From positions 1,302,001 through 1,366,000 of the forward strand of contig NZ_PIPL01000001.1 of assembly GCF_003987145.1 (NCBI RefSeq): DNA of 64,000 bases, in the 5' to 3' direction. The stretch is from Aliidiomarina minuta. GTDB lineage: Bacteria > Pseudomonadota > Gammaproteobacteria > Enterobacterales > Alteromonadaceae. Of this stretch, positions 1-8,426 are shown one piece after another. A model generated the notes under the pieces. The model did not search any database. It saw only the letters and a program-made list of their open reading frames with translations, and was not told the origin of the DNA. Numbering within the stretch: the stretch's first letter is position 1; each line of letters starts with the position of its first letter. The translations under genes and the position numbers were made by a program.

Positions 1-1568
1 AGATTACCTTCTTCCACTGGGGCCTGCATGCCTGGGCAATTTATGCCGTGGTGGCATTGTCGCTGGCTTATTTTGCCTTCCGTCACGGCTTGCCGTTGAC
101 CATTCGCTCTTCGTTATATCCTTTAATTGGTGAGCGCATTTATGGCCCTATCGGGCATGCTGTAGATATTTTTGCGGTGGTAGGTACGCTCTTTGGTGTG
201 GCAACCTCCCTTGGTTTAGGGGTTATGCAGGTTAACGCCGGGCTTAATTATTTATTCGATGTGCCCGTTGGCCTGACTACGCAGATACTATTGATTATTG
301 GCATTACCATTATTGCCACTGGTTCTGTAGTGATGGGGCTGGATGGCGGTATACGCCGTATTTCCGAGCTCAATCTGATTCTGGCTGTTGCCCTACTGGC
401 GTTTGTGCTGATTGCCGGGCCTACCGTGTATCTGCTGCAGACTCTGGTACAGAATATTGGTTCCTACGCCTCGGATATCGTCAATATAACCTTCAATCTG
501 TATGCCTATGAGCCCACTGACTGGCTCGGCGGCTGGACCCTGTTTTACTGGGGCTGGTGGATAGCCTGGTCACCTTTTGTGGGCATGTTTATCGCCCGGG
601 TTTCCCGCGGCCGTACCATTCGCGAGTTTGTTTCCGGCGTACTGCTGGTACCTATGGGTTTCACTTTCATGTGGATGACCTTCTTCGGGAACACCGCCAT
701 TAACATGTTAATGAATGAGGGGATTTCTGAACTCAGTGACGCCGTAGGCATTGATGAGTCGGTGGCGTTGTTTGAGTTCTTCAGCCACATGCCGTTCTCT
801 ACTATTGCTTCTTTAGTAGCAACATTGCTGGTAATCACCTTCTTTGTGACTTCATCAGATTCCGGTTCACTGGTTGTGGATATGCTGACATCAGGTGGTG
901 TGGAAGATGAATCACCGGTATGGCAGCGTATTTTCTGGGCTTCTGTTGAAGGTTTGATCGCCATAGCCCTGTTAACCGCGGGAGGATTGCAGGCACTGCA
1001 AACCGCAACCATAGCATCGGCTCTGCCCTTCTCCATCGTAATGCTACTCATGTGTTGGGGCTTGATACGGGCGTTAAGGCTGGAAGTGGTTAAACGCACC
1101 AGTTTACGCGCAGCAACGCTGGCACCGATGAAGAGTCACGACACTGGAAACTGGAAAAAACGCCTGCAGGCGATTACCAGCCACCCTCGTAAAGATAAAG
1201 TGGAAGGCTTTATTAACGATACTGTGCGTGAAGCCATGCAAGCGGTAGCCGGTGAGTTCGAGTCTCAGGACATCAAAGTCGAGCTCGGCGATAGTGACGA
1301 AGACGGTCGCTACTGGATTCAGATAGAGCATGGTGATGAAATGGACTTTTTCTATTCCGTTCGCCCGCATGCCTATCGCGCGCCAAGCTTCGCGATGCGT
1401 GACATTAGTAAGAAACGGGATGGCGAACTTAAGTACTATCGTGCTGAAGTGCACTTACGTGAAGGTGGTCAGGACTACGATATTTTCGGCTGGACCAAAG
1501 AACAGGTGATTGCCGATATCATTGACCAGTATGAGAAACACATGCACTTTCTGCATGTTGTGCGGTAA
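1..1568 (+). CDS. BCCT family (betaine/choline/carnitine) transporter, BetT-like, 5'-truncated by window edge
   Basis: The reading frame is open from base 3, so the start lies outside the window; a GTG at 48 is only an internal codon. The first visible residues (ITFFHWGLHAWAIYAV, then FRHGLPLTIRS) and the WTLFYWGWWIAWSPFVG segment near 160 residues in are BCCT signatures. These carriers import glycine betaine, choline or related osmolytes with Na+ or H+ at the inner membrane. After the last membrane segment there is a soluble tail of about 150 residues (EFESQDIKVEL, WIQIEHGDEMDFFYSV, YDIFGWTKEQVIADI), the regulatory C-terminal extension found in long BetT-type members rather than short BetP-like ones. 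Substrate cannot be fixed from sequence. A terminator follows about 35 bp downstream, before a convergent gene. Confidence 0.92.
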   Translation, partial: ITFFHWGLHAWAIYAVVALSLAYFAFRHGLPLTIRSSLYPLIGERIYGPIGHAVDIFAVVGTLFGVATSLGLGVMQVNAGLNYLFDVPVGLTTQILLIIGITIIATGSVVMGLDGGIRRISELNLILAVALLAFVLIAGPTVYLLQTLVQNIGSYASDIVNITFNLYAYEPTDWLGGWTLFYWGWWIAWSPFVGMFIARVSRGRTIREFVSGVLLVPMGFTFMWMTFFGNTAINMLMNEGISELSDAVGIDESVALFEFFSHMPFSTIASLVATLLVITFFVTSSDSGSLVVDMLTSGGVEDESPVWQRIFWASVEGLIAIALLTAGGLQALQTATIASALPFSIVMLLMCWGLIRALRLEVVKRTSLRAATLAPMKSHDTGNWKKRLQAITSHPRKDKVEGFINDTVREAMQAVAGEFESQDIKVELGDSDEDGRYWIQIEHGDEMDFFYSVRPHAYRAPSFAMRDISKKRDGELKYYRAEVHLREGGQDYDIFGWTKEQVIADIIDQYEKHMHFLHVVR

Positions 1569-1604
1569 CCCTATGGAGCGCGCTTACTCATAGCGCTGCT
1601 ACAA

Positions 1605-1642
1605 ATACCCTCAGGACCTTTTGGTTATGAGGGTATTTTTTT
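1605..1642 (+). terminator. Rho-independent terminator of the BCCT gene
   Basis: A perfect 9-bp stem (ATACCCTCA, 1605-1613, with TGAGGGTAT, 1628-1636) encloses a 14-nt loop and runs into seven T residues. It lies between two convergent genes. The reverse strand has only a short T run, so it should act mainly on the plus strand. Confidence 0.85.
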
Positions 1643-1649
1643 GCTTGTG

Positions 1650-3236
1650 TCAGGCGGTTGCCTGCACTTCTACCTCAGGTGGGTACAGTACGCCAGCGAT
1701 ACGGATAATACGGCGGGCGCTTTCTTCCCACATCGCGACAATGTTTAACAGGCGGGTTACCTCGGCGGGTTCCAGTAGCCCGCTTTCCAGTCCCTGTAAC
1801 AGTTCACGGCGCCGACTTTTGCGGCAATCCTTAATTCTGTAGAGAATACTGCTTCGTGTTTCTTCACTTAACGCCTTTAACTGACCACTGCCCATAATGG
1901 CCGCCAGTAGTTTTCGCAGATCATCGTCTAGCGCCTTTTCAATAAGGCCTACATCTTTTGACCTAAGGTCATTTATGTTCTGACGAAGTTCACGACACTC
2001 CTGCAAAGCCCAATTGAGGTTGAGGAAAAGCTCGGAGGCGCCCTGTAATTGCGAACGACCTAATTTCTGGGCGAAATCTTCTATTTTGCCCATGAGCACA
2101 CTGGTATTCACATCGTCCTGTGGTGCGCTGGCTTCTTCCTCAAGCTGCAAAACCCCACGCCCCCGGCGTAATAACTGTTTATACACCCGCTTTAGCTCTG
2201 AGTGCAGTGCCGCAACACCCATGACGGGGACTTGCAGCACAGTATCATCCAGGTAGCGTGGTTTTTCCGAGCTTAGCTCTGGCTGTTTGACCCAGTGCTC
2301 AACCTGACGTAACAGACGGTCCGCAAAGACCCACATCAGCGCTACACCAAGCACGTTAAACAGAGTGTGATACATAGCTAACGCGGTACTGATGTTGCCG
2401 CCAGTCTGGGCTGCAATAAAATCGGCCAGCCACCACATAGGGAGTAGCAGAATGAGGGCTATCGCACCGGTAAAGAGCTTTTCGCCGACGTGCACCAGCG
2501 CCAGGCGCTTCGCGTTAGGCGTTGCTCCTACGGTGGCGAGTAAAGAAGTCGACGTGGTGCCCAGGTTAGCGCCGATAACCAGTGAAGCGCCAAGCAATGG
2601 GCTGAATACGCCAGTCACCGAAGCGGTCAGAATGATAGCCAGTGCGGCGGAAGAGGACTGAATAATAGCGGTCAATAATGCCCCCGCTACTACCCCAAGC
2701 AGAATGCCCCAGCCGCCAAAGGCCGCCAGTTGTTCCACCGGAATGATCTGGGCAATATTTTCAAAGGCATCGCGCAGCATGCCCAGACCGAAAAAGAGAA
2801 TGCCGAATCCCGCTAATGCGACACCTATGTGGGGAGCGCGCTCGCTGCGCAAAAATAATTTCATCAACATACCGATTCCAATTAATGGCAAGGCTACAAT
2901 ATCAACACGGATTTTAAGACCCACTAAAGCCACTATCCAGGCGGTCATAGTGGTACCGACATTGCTACCGAAAACTACCCAGGCCGCCTGTTTCAGACGC
3001 AGAATGCCAGCGTTGGTAAAACCTAGCGTAGCCACGATCACTGCGCTGGACGATTGCACTATCGCGGTAATGGAAAAGCCAGTAAACAAGGCGCGCATGC
3101 GGGTTTGCGTGGAGCGCTCCAGAATACGGTGCAGCGAGTCGCCTGCCGCAGCCTTTAAGCCATCGGTCATCATGGCCATGCCCAGCAGCAGAAAACCTAA
3201 GCCGCCAAGACTCATGCCCCACTCAGTAAATCCCAT
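1650..3236 (-). CDS. Na/Pi cotransporter family protein with C-terminal PhoU-like domain
   Basis: A 528-residue membrane protein with the duplicated Na/Pi-cotransporter II core. The hallmark QSSSA motif appears twice (IVQSSSAVIVATLG near 60, IIQSSSAALAIIL near 190), each followed by a GSNVGTT or GANLGTT loop. About ten membrane segments are followed by a soluble helical region (residues about 330-520) resembling a PhoU domain. The family moves phosphate with sodium, although many bacterial members are not proven transporters. The ATG shares one base with the arsJ stop (TAATG), so it is translationally coupled as the last gene of the arsenic operon. That placement suggests a link to phosphate/arsenate balance, but this is inference from context. 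Confidence 0.85.
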   Translation of the reverse strand: MGFTEWGMSLGGLGFLLLGMAMMTDGLKAAAGDSLHRILERSTQTRMRALFTGFSITAIVQSSSAVIVATLGFTNAGILRLKQAAWVVFGSNVGTTMTAWIVALVGLKIRVDIVALPLIGIGMLMKLFLRSERAPHIGVALAGFGILFFGLGMLRDAFENIAQIIPVEQLAAFGGWGILLGVVAGALLTAIIQSSSAALAIILTASVTGVFSPLLGASLVIGANLGTTSTSLLATVGATPNAKRLALVHVGEKLFTGAIALILLLPMWWLADFIAAQTGGNISTALAMYHTLFNVLGVALMWVFADRLLRQVEHWVKQPELSSEKPRYLDDTVLQVPVMGVAALHSELKRVYKQLLRRGRGVLQLEEEASAPQDDVNTSVLMGKIEDFAQKLGRSQLQGASELFLNLNWALQECRELRQNINDLRSKDVGLIEKALDDDLRKLLAAIMGSGQLKALSEETRSSILYRIKDCRKSRRRELLQGLESGLLEPAEVTRLLNIVAMWEESARRIIRIAGVLYPPEVEVQATA

Positions 3237-4444
3237 TACGCCTCACTTTCCTTAGGCAGCCAGTGTGTTAATACAAAAGTGATTAACAAAAAGCCCGCGG
3301 AGAACCATAAACAAGCAACCAGACCTGCGTATTGATACACCAGGCCGGAGAGCACCGTGCCTATCAAGCGGCCCATAGCGTTCGCCATGTAGTAGAAGCC
3401 AACATCCAGAGACACTCCGTCAGCACTGGCGTAGCGAATAATCAGATAACTGTGCAACGACGAATTCACCGCAAAGACCACGGCGAAAAGCAGTAGGCCA
3501 ATAACAATGACGTATTCTGCCGCCATATTGAGCATTAAGCCAAAAGCTATGGCTACGGGCAATAGCGTCAGTAAAGCTGACCATAATAACGCCGCTTGCC
3601 GTCCCGGCCCGTCATTCAAAGTGGCTGCGTCTTTACGGCCGCCGGTAATTTTAGGTGCCAGCGCCTGCACTACACCATAAAATATAACCCAACTGGCCAG
3701 AAAGCCACCCACCTGCCAGTGATCCCAGTTAAATTGCTGACTTAAAAATACCGGCAAGGCCACGACAAACCAGACATCGCGGGCGCCGAATAAAAACATA
3801 CGGGCAGCGGAAAGTACGTTGATAGGGCCGCTTTTAGAAAGGATTTCCTTGAATTTGGGCTTAACTTTAGCCACCCCTAGCTCGGACTGGAGCAAAAAGT
3901 AGCTGGTCAGGTTGATAAGCACTAAACCGACAATCATAATCCACAGCGCGCCCTGGAAACCGACCAGCGTTAACAGCAAACCGCCGAGGAAGAAACCCAC
4001 GCCTTTAAGTGCATTTTTAGACCCTGTTAGCGCCGCCACCCATTTATAGAGCGTGTTCTGCGCGTTATCGGGAACCAATAGTTTGATCGCGCTTTTGGCG
4101 CTCATTTTATTGAGATCTTTGGCAATACCGGACAGCGCCTGCGCGATCATCACCCAGGCTACAGTGAGCATGTGCTCGGGAACTGTCAGCGCCGCCAGAG
4201 CCACTATTTGAAGGCCTAAACCTATGTGCATGGTCCTGTTAAGACCAATGCGCGCCCCCAGATAACCGCCCACCAGGTTAGTCACTACGCCAAAGAACTC
4301 GTAAAACAGGAACAGCATGGCAATAGCTAACGGCGAATAGCCCAGCTGATGGAAGTACAACACCACCAGCATACGCAACGCCCCATCCGTCAGCGTAAAT
4401 CCCCAGTAGTTACCCGTAATAACAAGGTACTGCTTTATATTCAT
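3236..4444 (-). CDS. arsJ: Organoarsenical efflux MFS transporter ArsJ
   Basis: A 402-residue major facilitator protein of about 12 membrane segments. The N-terminus (MNIKQYLVITGNYWGFTLTD) and the AKDLNKMSAKSAIKLLV segment are typical of the ArsJ group. ArsJ exports 1-arseno-3-phosphoglycerate, made when GAPDH uses arsenate in place of phosphate; the product hydrolyses outside the cell, so the pair acts as an arsenate pump. The GAPDH gene lies directly upstream on the same strand, the genetic partnership that defines ArsJ. The two are separated by 238 bp filled with a repeat cluster, unlike the 12-bp spacings elsewhere in this operon. The stop overlaps the start of the Na/Pi gene. Confidence 0.88.
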   Translation of the reverse strand: MNIKQYLVITGNYWGFTLTDGALRMLVVLYFHQLGYSPLAIAMLFLFYEFFGVVTNLVGGYLGARIGLNRTMHIGLGLQIVALAALTVPEHMLTVAWVMIAQALSGIAKDLNKMSAKSAIKLLVPDNAQNTLYKWVAALTGSKNALKGVGFFLGGLLLTLVGFQGALWIMIVGLVLINLTSYFLLQSELGVAKVKPKFKEILSKSGPINVLSAARMFLFGARDVWFVVALPVFLSQQFNWDHWQVGGFLASWVIFYGVVQALAPKITGGRKDAATLNDGPGRQAALLWSALLTLLPVAIAFGLMLNMAAEYVIVIGLLLFAVVFAVNSSLHSYLIIRYASADGVSLDVGFYYMANAMGRLIGTVLSGLVYQYAGLVACLWFSAGFLLITFVLTHWLPKESEA

Positions 4445-4458
4445 CCCACCCCCTGAAT

Positions 4459-4675
4459 GTGGTGAAAAAACACGGGGTCAGAGCTAAAATTCACCACCCA
4501 CGACGCTAGTCAAACCATGGGGTCAGAGCTAAAAATAACCACATTACAGGGACATGATTCAGCTCTGACGGCCACGTATTTATTAGTCTTAGACGTTTTT
4601 AATAATGGTGAACTTTAGCTCTGACCCCATCACTTTCGCCATTTTTAAAGTGGTGAATTTTAGCTCTGACCCCAT
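4459..4675. repeat. Palindromic repeat cluster A (GGGGTCAGAGCTAAAA family), inside the ars operon
   Basis: Two forward copies of the core GGGGTCAGAGCTAAAA (near 4474 and 4521) face two reverse-complement copies (near 4615-4635 and 4653-4673). The left copy is complete: GTGGTGAA, an A-rich stretch, the core, then TTCACCAC, so its ends can pair with each other. The cluster fills the gapdh-arsJ gap and ends about 8 bp from the gapdh stop codon. The same family recurs at 8.3, 10.1, 20.0 and 36.5 kb. The style is that of REP/REPIN elements; no REP-associated transposase gene is in the window. Confidence 0.85.
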
Positions 4676-4682
4676 TTCTTTT

Positions 4683-5693
4683 TTACATAGTGGCGATACG
4701 TTGTACCAGGTCCATGGTGCGGTTGGCGTAGCCCCATTCATTGTCGTACCAGGCATACACTTTTAGTTGAGTGCCGTTAACGACCATGGTTGATAACGCG
4801 TCGACTATGGACGAGCGCGGGTCTGTCTTATAGTCAATAGATACCAGAGGCCGTTCTTCATAACCCAGAATACCTTTTAATTCGCCTTTCGCGGCTTTTT
4901 TAAAGGCTTCGTTGACCTGATCTACCGTGGCTTCTTTTTCCAGTTCAAAAACCATATCGGTCAACGACGGGCACTCCAGCGGAACACGCACGGCATGACC
5001 GTTAATTTTACCGGTCAAACTTGGAAAAATAGAGGTAATGGCCTTGGCTGAACCTGTCGTTGTCGGGATTAGCGACATATTACAGGCGCGGGCACGGCGT
5101 AAGTCTTTATGCGGCGCATCCAGAATGGTTTGAGTATTGGTTAATGCATGAATGGTGGTCATGCTTGCATGCTTAATGCCCCAGTTATCTTTGACTACCT
5201 TGACCACGGGCGCCAGGCAGTTGGTGGTGCAGGATGCGGCTGTCACTATTGAGTGCTCGCGCGGGTCAAAGTCATCGTCATTCACACCCACCACAATGTT
5301 AGGCACGCCTGCTGATTTCACAGGAGCAGTCACTACGACATGGTTCACGCCTTGATCCAGATAGGCCTGCAGTACATCGGCAGTTTTATTGGCGCCCGAG
5401 GCCTCTATTACCAGGTCACAACCGGACCAGTCAGTTTTACTGATTTCGCGCTGCGCAGTGCAACTGATTCGTTTGCCGTCAATGGTGATGGTTTTAGGAT
5501 CCGCGGTAATGCGACGCGCCCAGCGACCATGCACTGAGTCGAACTCCAGCAGATGCGCCATGGTATTGCCATCGGCGCCGGGATCATTAATTTGCACAAA
5601 TTCAAGTTCTGGCCAGTCAAATGCCGCGCGTAACGCCAGTCGACCGATACGCCCAAAGCCATTAATACCTACTTTTATTGGTTTCTTGCTCAT
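4683..5693 (-). CDS. ArsJ-associated glyceraldehyde-3-phosphate dehydrogenase
   Basis: A 336-residue GAPDH, normal family length. The N-terminal NAD-binding motif is KVGINGFGRIGR (residues 7-18), and the catalytic cysteine lies in AASCTTNCLAP near residue 153. In this setting the enzyme oxidises glyceraldehyde-3-phosphate with arsenate, giving 1-arseno-3-phosphoglycerate for export by ArsJ. The evidence for the arsenic role is position: arsR and acr3 lie upstream with 12-bp gaps and arsJ downstream. As the active site is that of ordinary GAPDH, a glycolytic or gluconeogenic role cannot be excluded from sequence alone. A dedicated copy inside an ars operon is the usual arrangement for this pathway. 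Confidence 0.87.
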   Translation of the reverse strand: MSKKPIKVGINGFGRIGRLALRAAFDWPELEFVQINDPGADGNTMAHLLEFDSVHGRWARRITADPKTITIDGKRISCTAQREISKTDWSGCDLVIEASGANKTADVLQAYLDQGVNHVVVTAPVKSAGVPNIVVGVNDDDFDPREHSIVTAASCTTNCLAPVVKVVKDNWGIKHASMTTIHALTNTQTILDAPHKDLRRARACNMSLIPTTTGSAKAITSIFPSLTGKINGHAVRVPLECPSLTDMVFELEKEATVDQVNEAFKKAAKGELKGILGYEERPLVSIDYKTDPRSSIVDALSTMVVNGTQLKVYAWYDNEWGYANRTMDLVQRIATM

Positions 5694-5705
5694 AATTTTT
5701 TCCTT

Positions 5706-6737
5706 TTATCGAGCGCGACGGTCAAACACCGGCGCCATTTTATTTGCCATATAAACCAGAGATAACATGATCGGAACTTCTACCAGCACTCCTACCACTG
5801 TCGCCAGCGCAGCGCCAGAGGTCAAGCCAAACACCGAAATTGCCACTGCGACTGCCAACTCGAAAAAGTTAGAAGTACCTATTAAACAGGCCGGAGCCGA
5901 AATACGATGCGGGAGGCGCAGAAAATAAGCCCCTGCATATCCAATTCCGAAAATCAGGTAGGTCTGAATAGTTAATGGGATAGCAATCAATAAAATCACC
6001 AAAGGATTGCTGATAATCGCCTCGGCCTGGAATCCGAACAGCAATATAACGGTCAGACACAGACCTATAGTTGCCACCGGTTTGACCGCTGTCTGAAAGC
6101 TTAACAGCCGCTGCTCGCCCTCTTTTTTTCTAAGCAGGTGCCGGCGCACCAGAACACCAGCGATTAAAGGAATCACAACATAAAGTAGTACTGACAATAG
6201 CAGAGTATTCCAGGGCACGCTTAAATCAGTGATGCCCAGCAGGAAACCTGCAATAGGTGCAAACGCGAAAACCAGAATGATGTCGTTAACAGAGACCTGC
6301 AGCAAGGTGTAGGCTGGATCCCCTTTTGTCAGTTGGCTCCAGACAAAAACCATAGCGGTGCAAGGCGCCACGCCCAGGAGAATCATGCCGGCAATATATT
6401 GATTGGCATCCGCGGTATCGACCCAGCCCGCGAAGAACCCGTGAAAGAACAGATAACCAAGACCGAACATGGTAAACGGCTTTATCAGCCAGTTGACGAC
6501 CAGGGTTAAAATTAGTCCTTTGGGTTGTCGTCCGGCGGCTTTTAAAGATGTCACGTCGATAGCCGTCATCATGGGGAAGATCATCGCCCAGATCAGCACC
6601 GCTACCACGAGGTTTACATTGGCGAACTCGAATGCTGCCATGCTTTCGAATAGCCCGGGCACGCTTATGCCCGCAACTATTCCGAACAGGATACATAAAG
6701 CGACCCAAAGTGATAAATAACGTTCGAAAATTCCCAT
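5706..6737 (-). CDS. acr3: ACR3 family arsenite efflux transporter
   Basis: A 343-residue inner-membrane carrier with about ten hydrophobic segments. The segment GVAPCTAMVFVWSQLTKGDP contains the conserved cysteine that family studies implicate in arsenite transport. Other typical blocks are NWLIKPFTMFGLGYLFF and GTSNFFELAVAVAISVFGL. Acr3 exports As(III), usually coupled to proton exchange. It sits 12 bp after arsR and 12 bp before the GAPDH gene, so it is the first effector of the operon. No arsenate reductase (arsC) is present here; As(III) would have to enter as such or be produced by a reductase elsewhere. The family assignment is strong. Confidence 0.93.
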   Translation of the reverse strand: MGIFERYLSLWVALCILFGIVAGISVPGLFESMAAFEFANVNLVVAVLIWAMIFPMMTAIDVTSLKAAGRQPKGLILTLVVNWLIKPFTMFGLGYLFFHGFFAGWVDTADANQYIAGMILLGVAPCTAMVFVWSQLTKGDPAYTLLQVSVNDIILVFAFAPIAGFLLGITDLSVPWNTLLLSVLLYVVIPLIAGVLVRRHLLRKKEGEQRLLSFQTAVKPVATIGLCLTVILLFGFQAEAIISNPLVILLIAIPLTIQTYLIFGIGYAGAYFLRLPHRISAPACLIGTSNFFELAVAVAISVFGLTSGAALATVVGVLVEVPIMLSLVYMANKMAPVFDRRAR

Positions 6738-6749
6738 TTCTTATCCTTA

Positions 6750-7085
6750 TTAACAACACCGTTCCGGGCGAGAGTTCATAGCCGCCAGATTTGCGCGACC
6801 TTGTTGCAATAATTGCAAATCATGCTGGCGTAAGTTGTGTAGCAGTTCGCTAACCCAGACGGGCAGATCTGACGACCAACGATAAAACATCCACTGGCCC
6901 TGCCGCCTGTCGCAGATCAAGCCAGCATCTTTTAACAAGCGGATATGTCGTGAAATTTTAGGCTGCAGTTGATCCAGTGCCGCCACCAGTTCACAAACAC
7001 AGAGTTCTTCTTCAGCTGCCAGTAGCAGCATGATTTGTAACCGGGTTTCATCACCCAGGATTTTCAAAGTGTGTGCAGTTTGCAT
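6750..7085 (-). CDS. arsR: ArsR/SmtB family arsenic-responsive repressor
   Basis: A 111-residue winged-helix repressor. The metal-sensing motif ELCVCEL puts cysteines at 29 and 31, as in the alpha-3 site of classical ArsR, and the recognition helix follows (QPKISRHIRLLKDAGL). The chain ends in a Cys-Cys pair (110-111), a possible extra thiol ligand. Binding of As(III) to the cysteines releases the protein from DNA. It is the first gene of the arsR-acr3-gapdh-arsJ-Na/Pi operon and should repress its own promoter, where a perfect inverted repeat spans the -35 box. Confidence 0.92.
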   Translation of the reverse strand: MQTAHTLKILGDETRLQIMLLLAAEEELCVCELVAALDQLQPKISRHIRLLKDAGLICDRRQGQWMFYRWSSDLPVWVSELLHNLRQHDLQLLQQGRANLAAMNSRPERCC

Positions 7086-7109
7086 AATCTACCTCGCTTC
7101 AGGTTTGCC

Positions 7110-7150
7110 ATTATAAGCAATACATTCGATTATGCAAATATACGAATGTA
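7110..7150 (-). promoter_or_regulatory. arsR promoter with overlapping ArsR operator
   Basis: On the minus strand a TATAAT -10 box (7110-7115) and a TTGCAT -35 box (7132-7137) are separated by 16 bp. A perfect 8-bp inverted repeat, TACATTCG (7121-7128) and CGAATGTA (7143-7150), encloses the -35 box and reaches into the spacer. This is the expected geometry for an ArsR operator that blocks RNA polymerase. It may also affect the divergent gene at 7218. Confidence 0.8.
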
Positions 7151-7217
7151 CAAACCTATTGTACAAATCTATAACGACGCTTGGGTTGTGTCATACTAGT
7201 GATTAACGGGAGGTTAT

Positions 7218-8285
7218 ATGCGTTTGATTCTTTGCATTTTATTAATAGCTTTAAGCGTAGCTTGCAGTGGCAGCGACAATAACACACAGCCACCAGGCCC
7301 CGAGCGCCCGGATCATCACACCGATGACGGGTTTATCAACCCTCATTCAGGCCCTTATGAAGGTGATATTTTTGCCTTCATCAGAATGCGTCTGTTTGGT
7401 GGTCATGAATGGGCCGATCAGGCCGCACAGCTAGAGGCGCTGACCGAAGACGAACTTCCGATCACTACGCTGAACCCGGAAACACTCTTTACCCCCGGCG
7501 AAAGGCCGCGAGTAACCTGGATAGGCCATGCCACCATGCTGGTTCAGTATCAGGGCAAAAACGTGTTAACCGACCCTATGTTCAGTACCCGCGCTTCGCC
7601 GGTTCCTCTTTTAGGCCCCCGCCGCCACTTTCCGCCAGCTATCGAAATTGAGCAATTGCCCCCTATTGATGCGGTGGTCATATCGCATAATCACTACGAG
7701 CATTTAGATCTGGCTTCGATTGAAAAACTCGGTAATGAGCCGCGGTATTATGTGCCTTTGGGATTGAAGTCCTGGTTTATCGATAAGGGTATTGATGCTG
7801 CCCAGGTGACCGAGATGGACTGGTGGGACGAACATAATGAAGAGGATATGCAAATAACGGCGACGCCAAACCAGCACTGGTCCGCGCGTACCTTCTTTGA
7901 CCGTAACCAAAGCTTATGGGCTGCCTGGCACATACGTATTGATGATTTCACCTTCTGGTTTGCTGGCGATACCGGCTACAACGATTATCAGTTTCGCCAG
8001 ATTGGCGAGCGCCTGGGTCCTGTTAATGTTGCTTTGATCCCTATTGGCGCTTATGAACCCCGCGATTTTATGGAAGTGTCCCACGCCAACCCTGAAGAAG
8101 CAGTAAAGATGCACCTTGATGTGCAGGCCCAGCAAAGTTTTGCCATACACTGGGCGACTTTCCAGCTGTCCGCCGAAGGTTTATTGCAACCCAAAGAAGA
8201 CCTTGGCAAAGCCCGCGTTAAACATGACGTCCCCGAAAACGAATTCCGCGCCCTGAAAATAGGCCAGTCCGTAATCATCGACTAA
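7218..8285 (+). CDS. Metallo-beta-lactamase-fold lipoprotein, NAPE-PLD-like hydrolase
   Basis: A 355-residue protein starting with a short hydrophobic signal and a lipobox-like cysteine at residue 16 (ALSVAC), so probably a lipoprotein. The domain follows the RomA/NAPE-PLD pattern: VTWIGHATMLVQ, LTDPMFSTRASP, GPRRHFPP, the metal loop SHNHYEHLD, then WFAGDTGY and AIHWATF. Relatives are zinc hydrolases acting on phosphodiesters of lipids. The metal loop reads HxHxEH where the family normally has HxHxDH, a conservative swap at a zinc ligand. The substrate is unknown. It is divergent from arsR and shares its upstream region, but nothing in the protein indicates an arsenic role. An AGGT-type ribosome site precedes the ATG. 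Confidence 0.8.
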   Translation: MRLILCILLIALSVACSGSDNNTQPPGPERPDHHTDDGFINPHSGPYEGDIFAFIRMRLFGGHEWADQAAQLEALTEDELPITTLNPETLFTPGERPRVTWIGHATMLVQYQGKNVLTDPMFSTRASPVPLLGPRRHFPPAIEIEQLPPIDAVVISHNHYEHLDLASIEKLGNEPRYYVPLGLKSWFIDKGIDAAQVTEMDWWDEHNEEDMQITATPNQHWSARTFFDRNQSLWAAWHIRIDDFTFWFAGDTGYNDYQFRQIGERLGPVNVALIPIGAYEPRDFMEVSHANPEEAVKMHLDVQAQQSFAIHWATFQLSAEGLLQPKEDLGKARVKHDVPENEFRALKIGQSVIID

Positions 8286-8297
8286 TACGATTAATAC

Positions 8298-8421
8298 GGG
8301 GTCAGAGCTAAAACTCACCACTCAAGGATGACGTCAATTAGCCATTAAACCATTGTTTTAATTGAGTTTAAATAATTATTAAAATGGTTAACTTTAGCTC
8401 TGACCCCATCTTTTTCACCAC
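8298..8421. repeat. Palindromic repeat cluster B (GGGGTCAGAGCTAAAA family)
   Basis: One forward core (8298 onward, ending ACTCACCACT) and one reverse core (about 8390-8407, followed by a CACCAC end at 8416-8421) face each other across about 75 bp of A+T-rich DNA. The pair fills the gap between two convergent genes and lies within 6-13 bp of both stop codons. It could form a large hairpin acting as a bidirectional transcription end. Confidence 0.8.
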
Positions 8422-8426
8422 TTTTT

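Noticed and set aside
4459..4675. Possible CRISPR array in the repeat clusters
   Set aside because: Copies are few, inverted relative to each other and unevenly spaced, and no cas gene is present. The layout is that of palindromic REP-like repeats.
5152..5754. Plus-strand frames opposite gapdh and the acr3 end
   Set aside because: They are shadows of the strongly supported minus-strand genes, with no ribosome sites.
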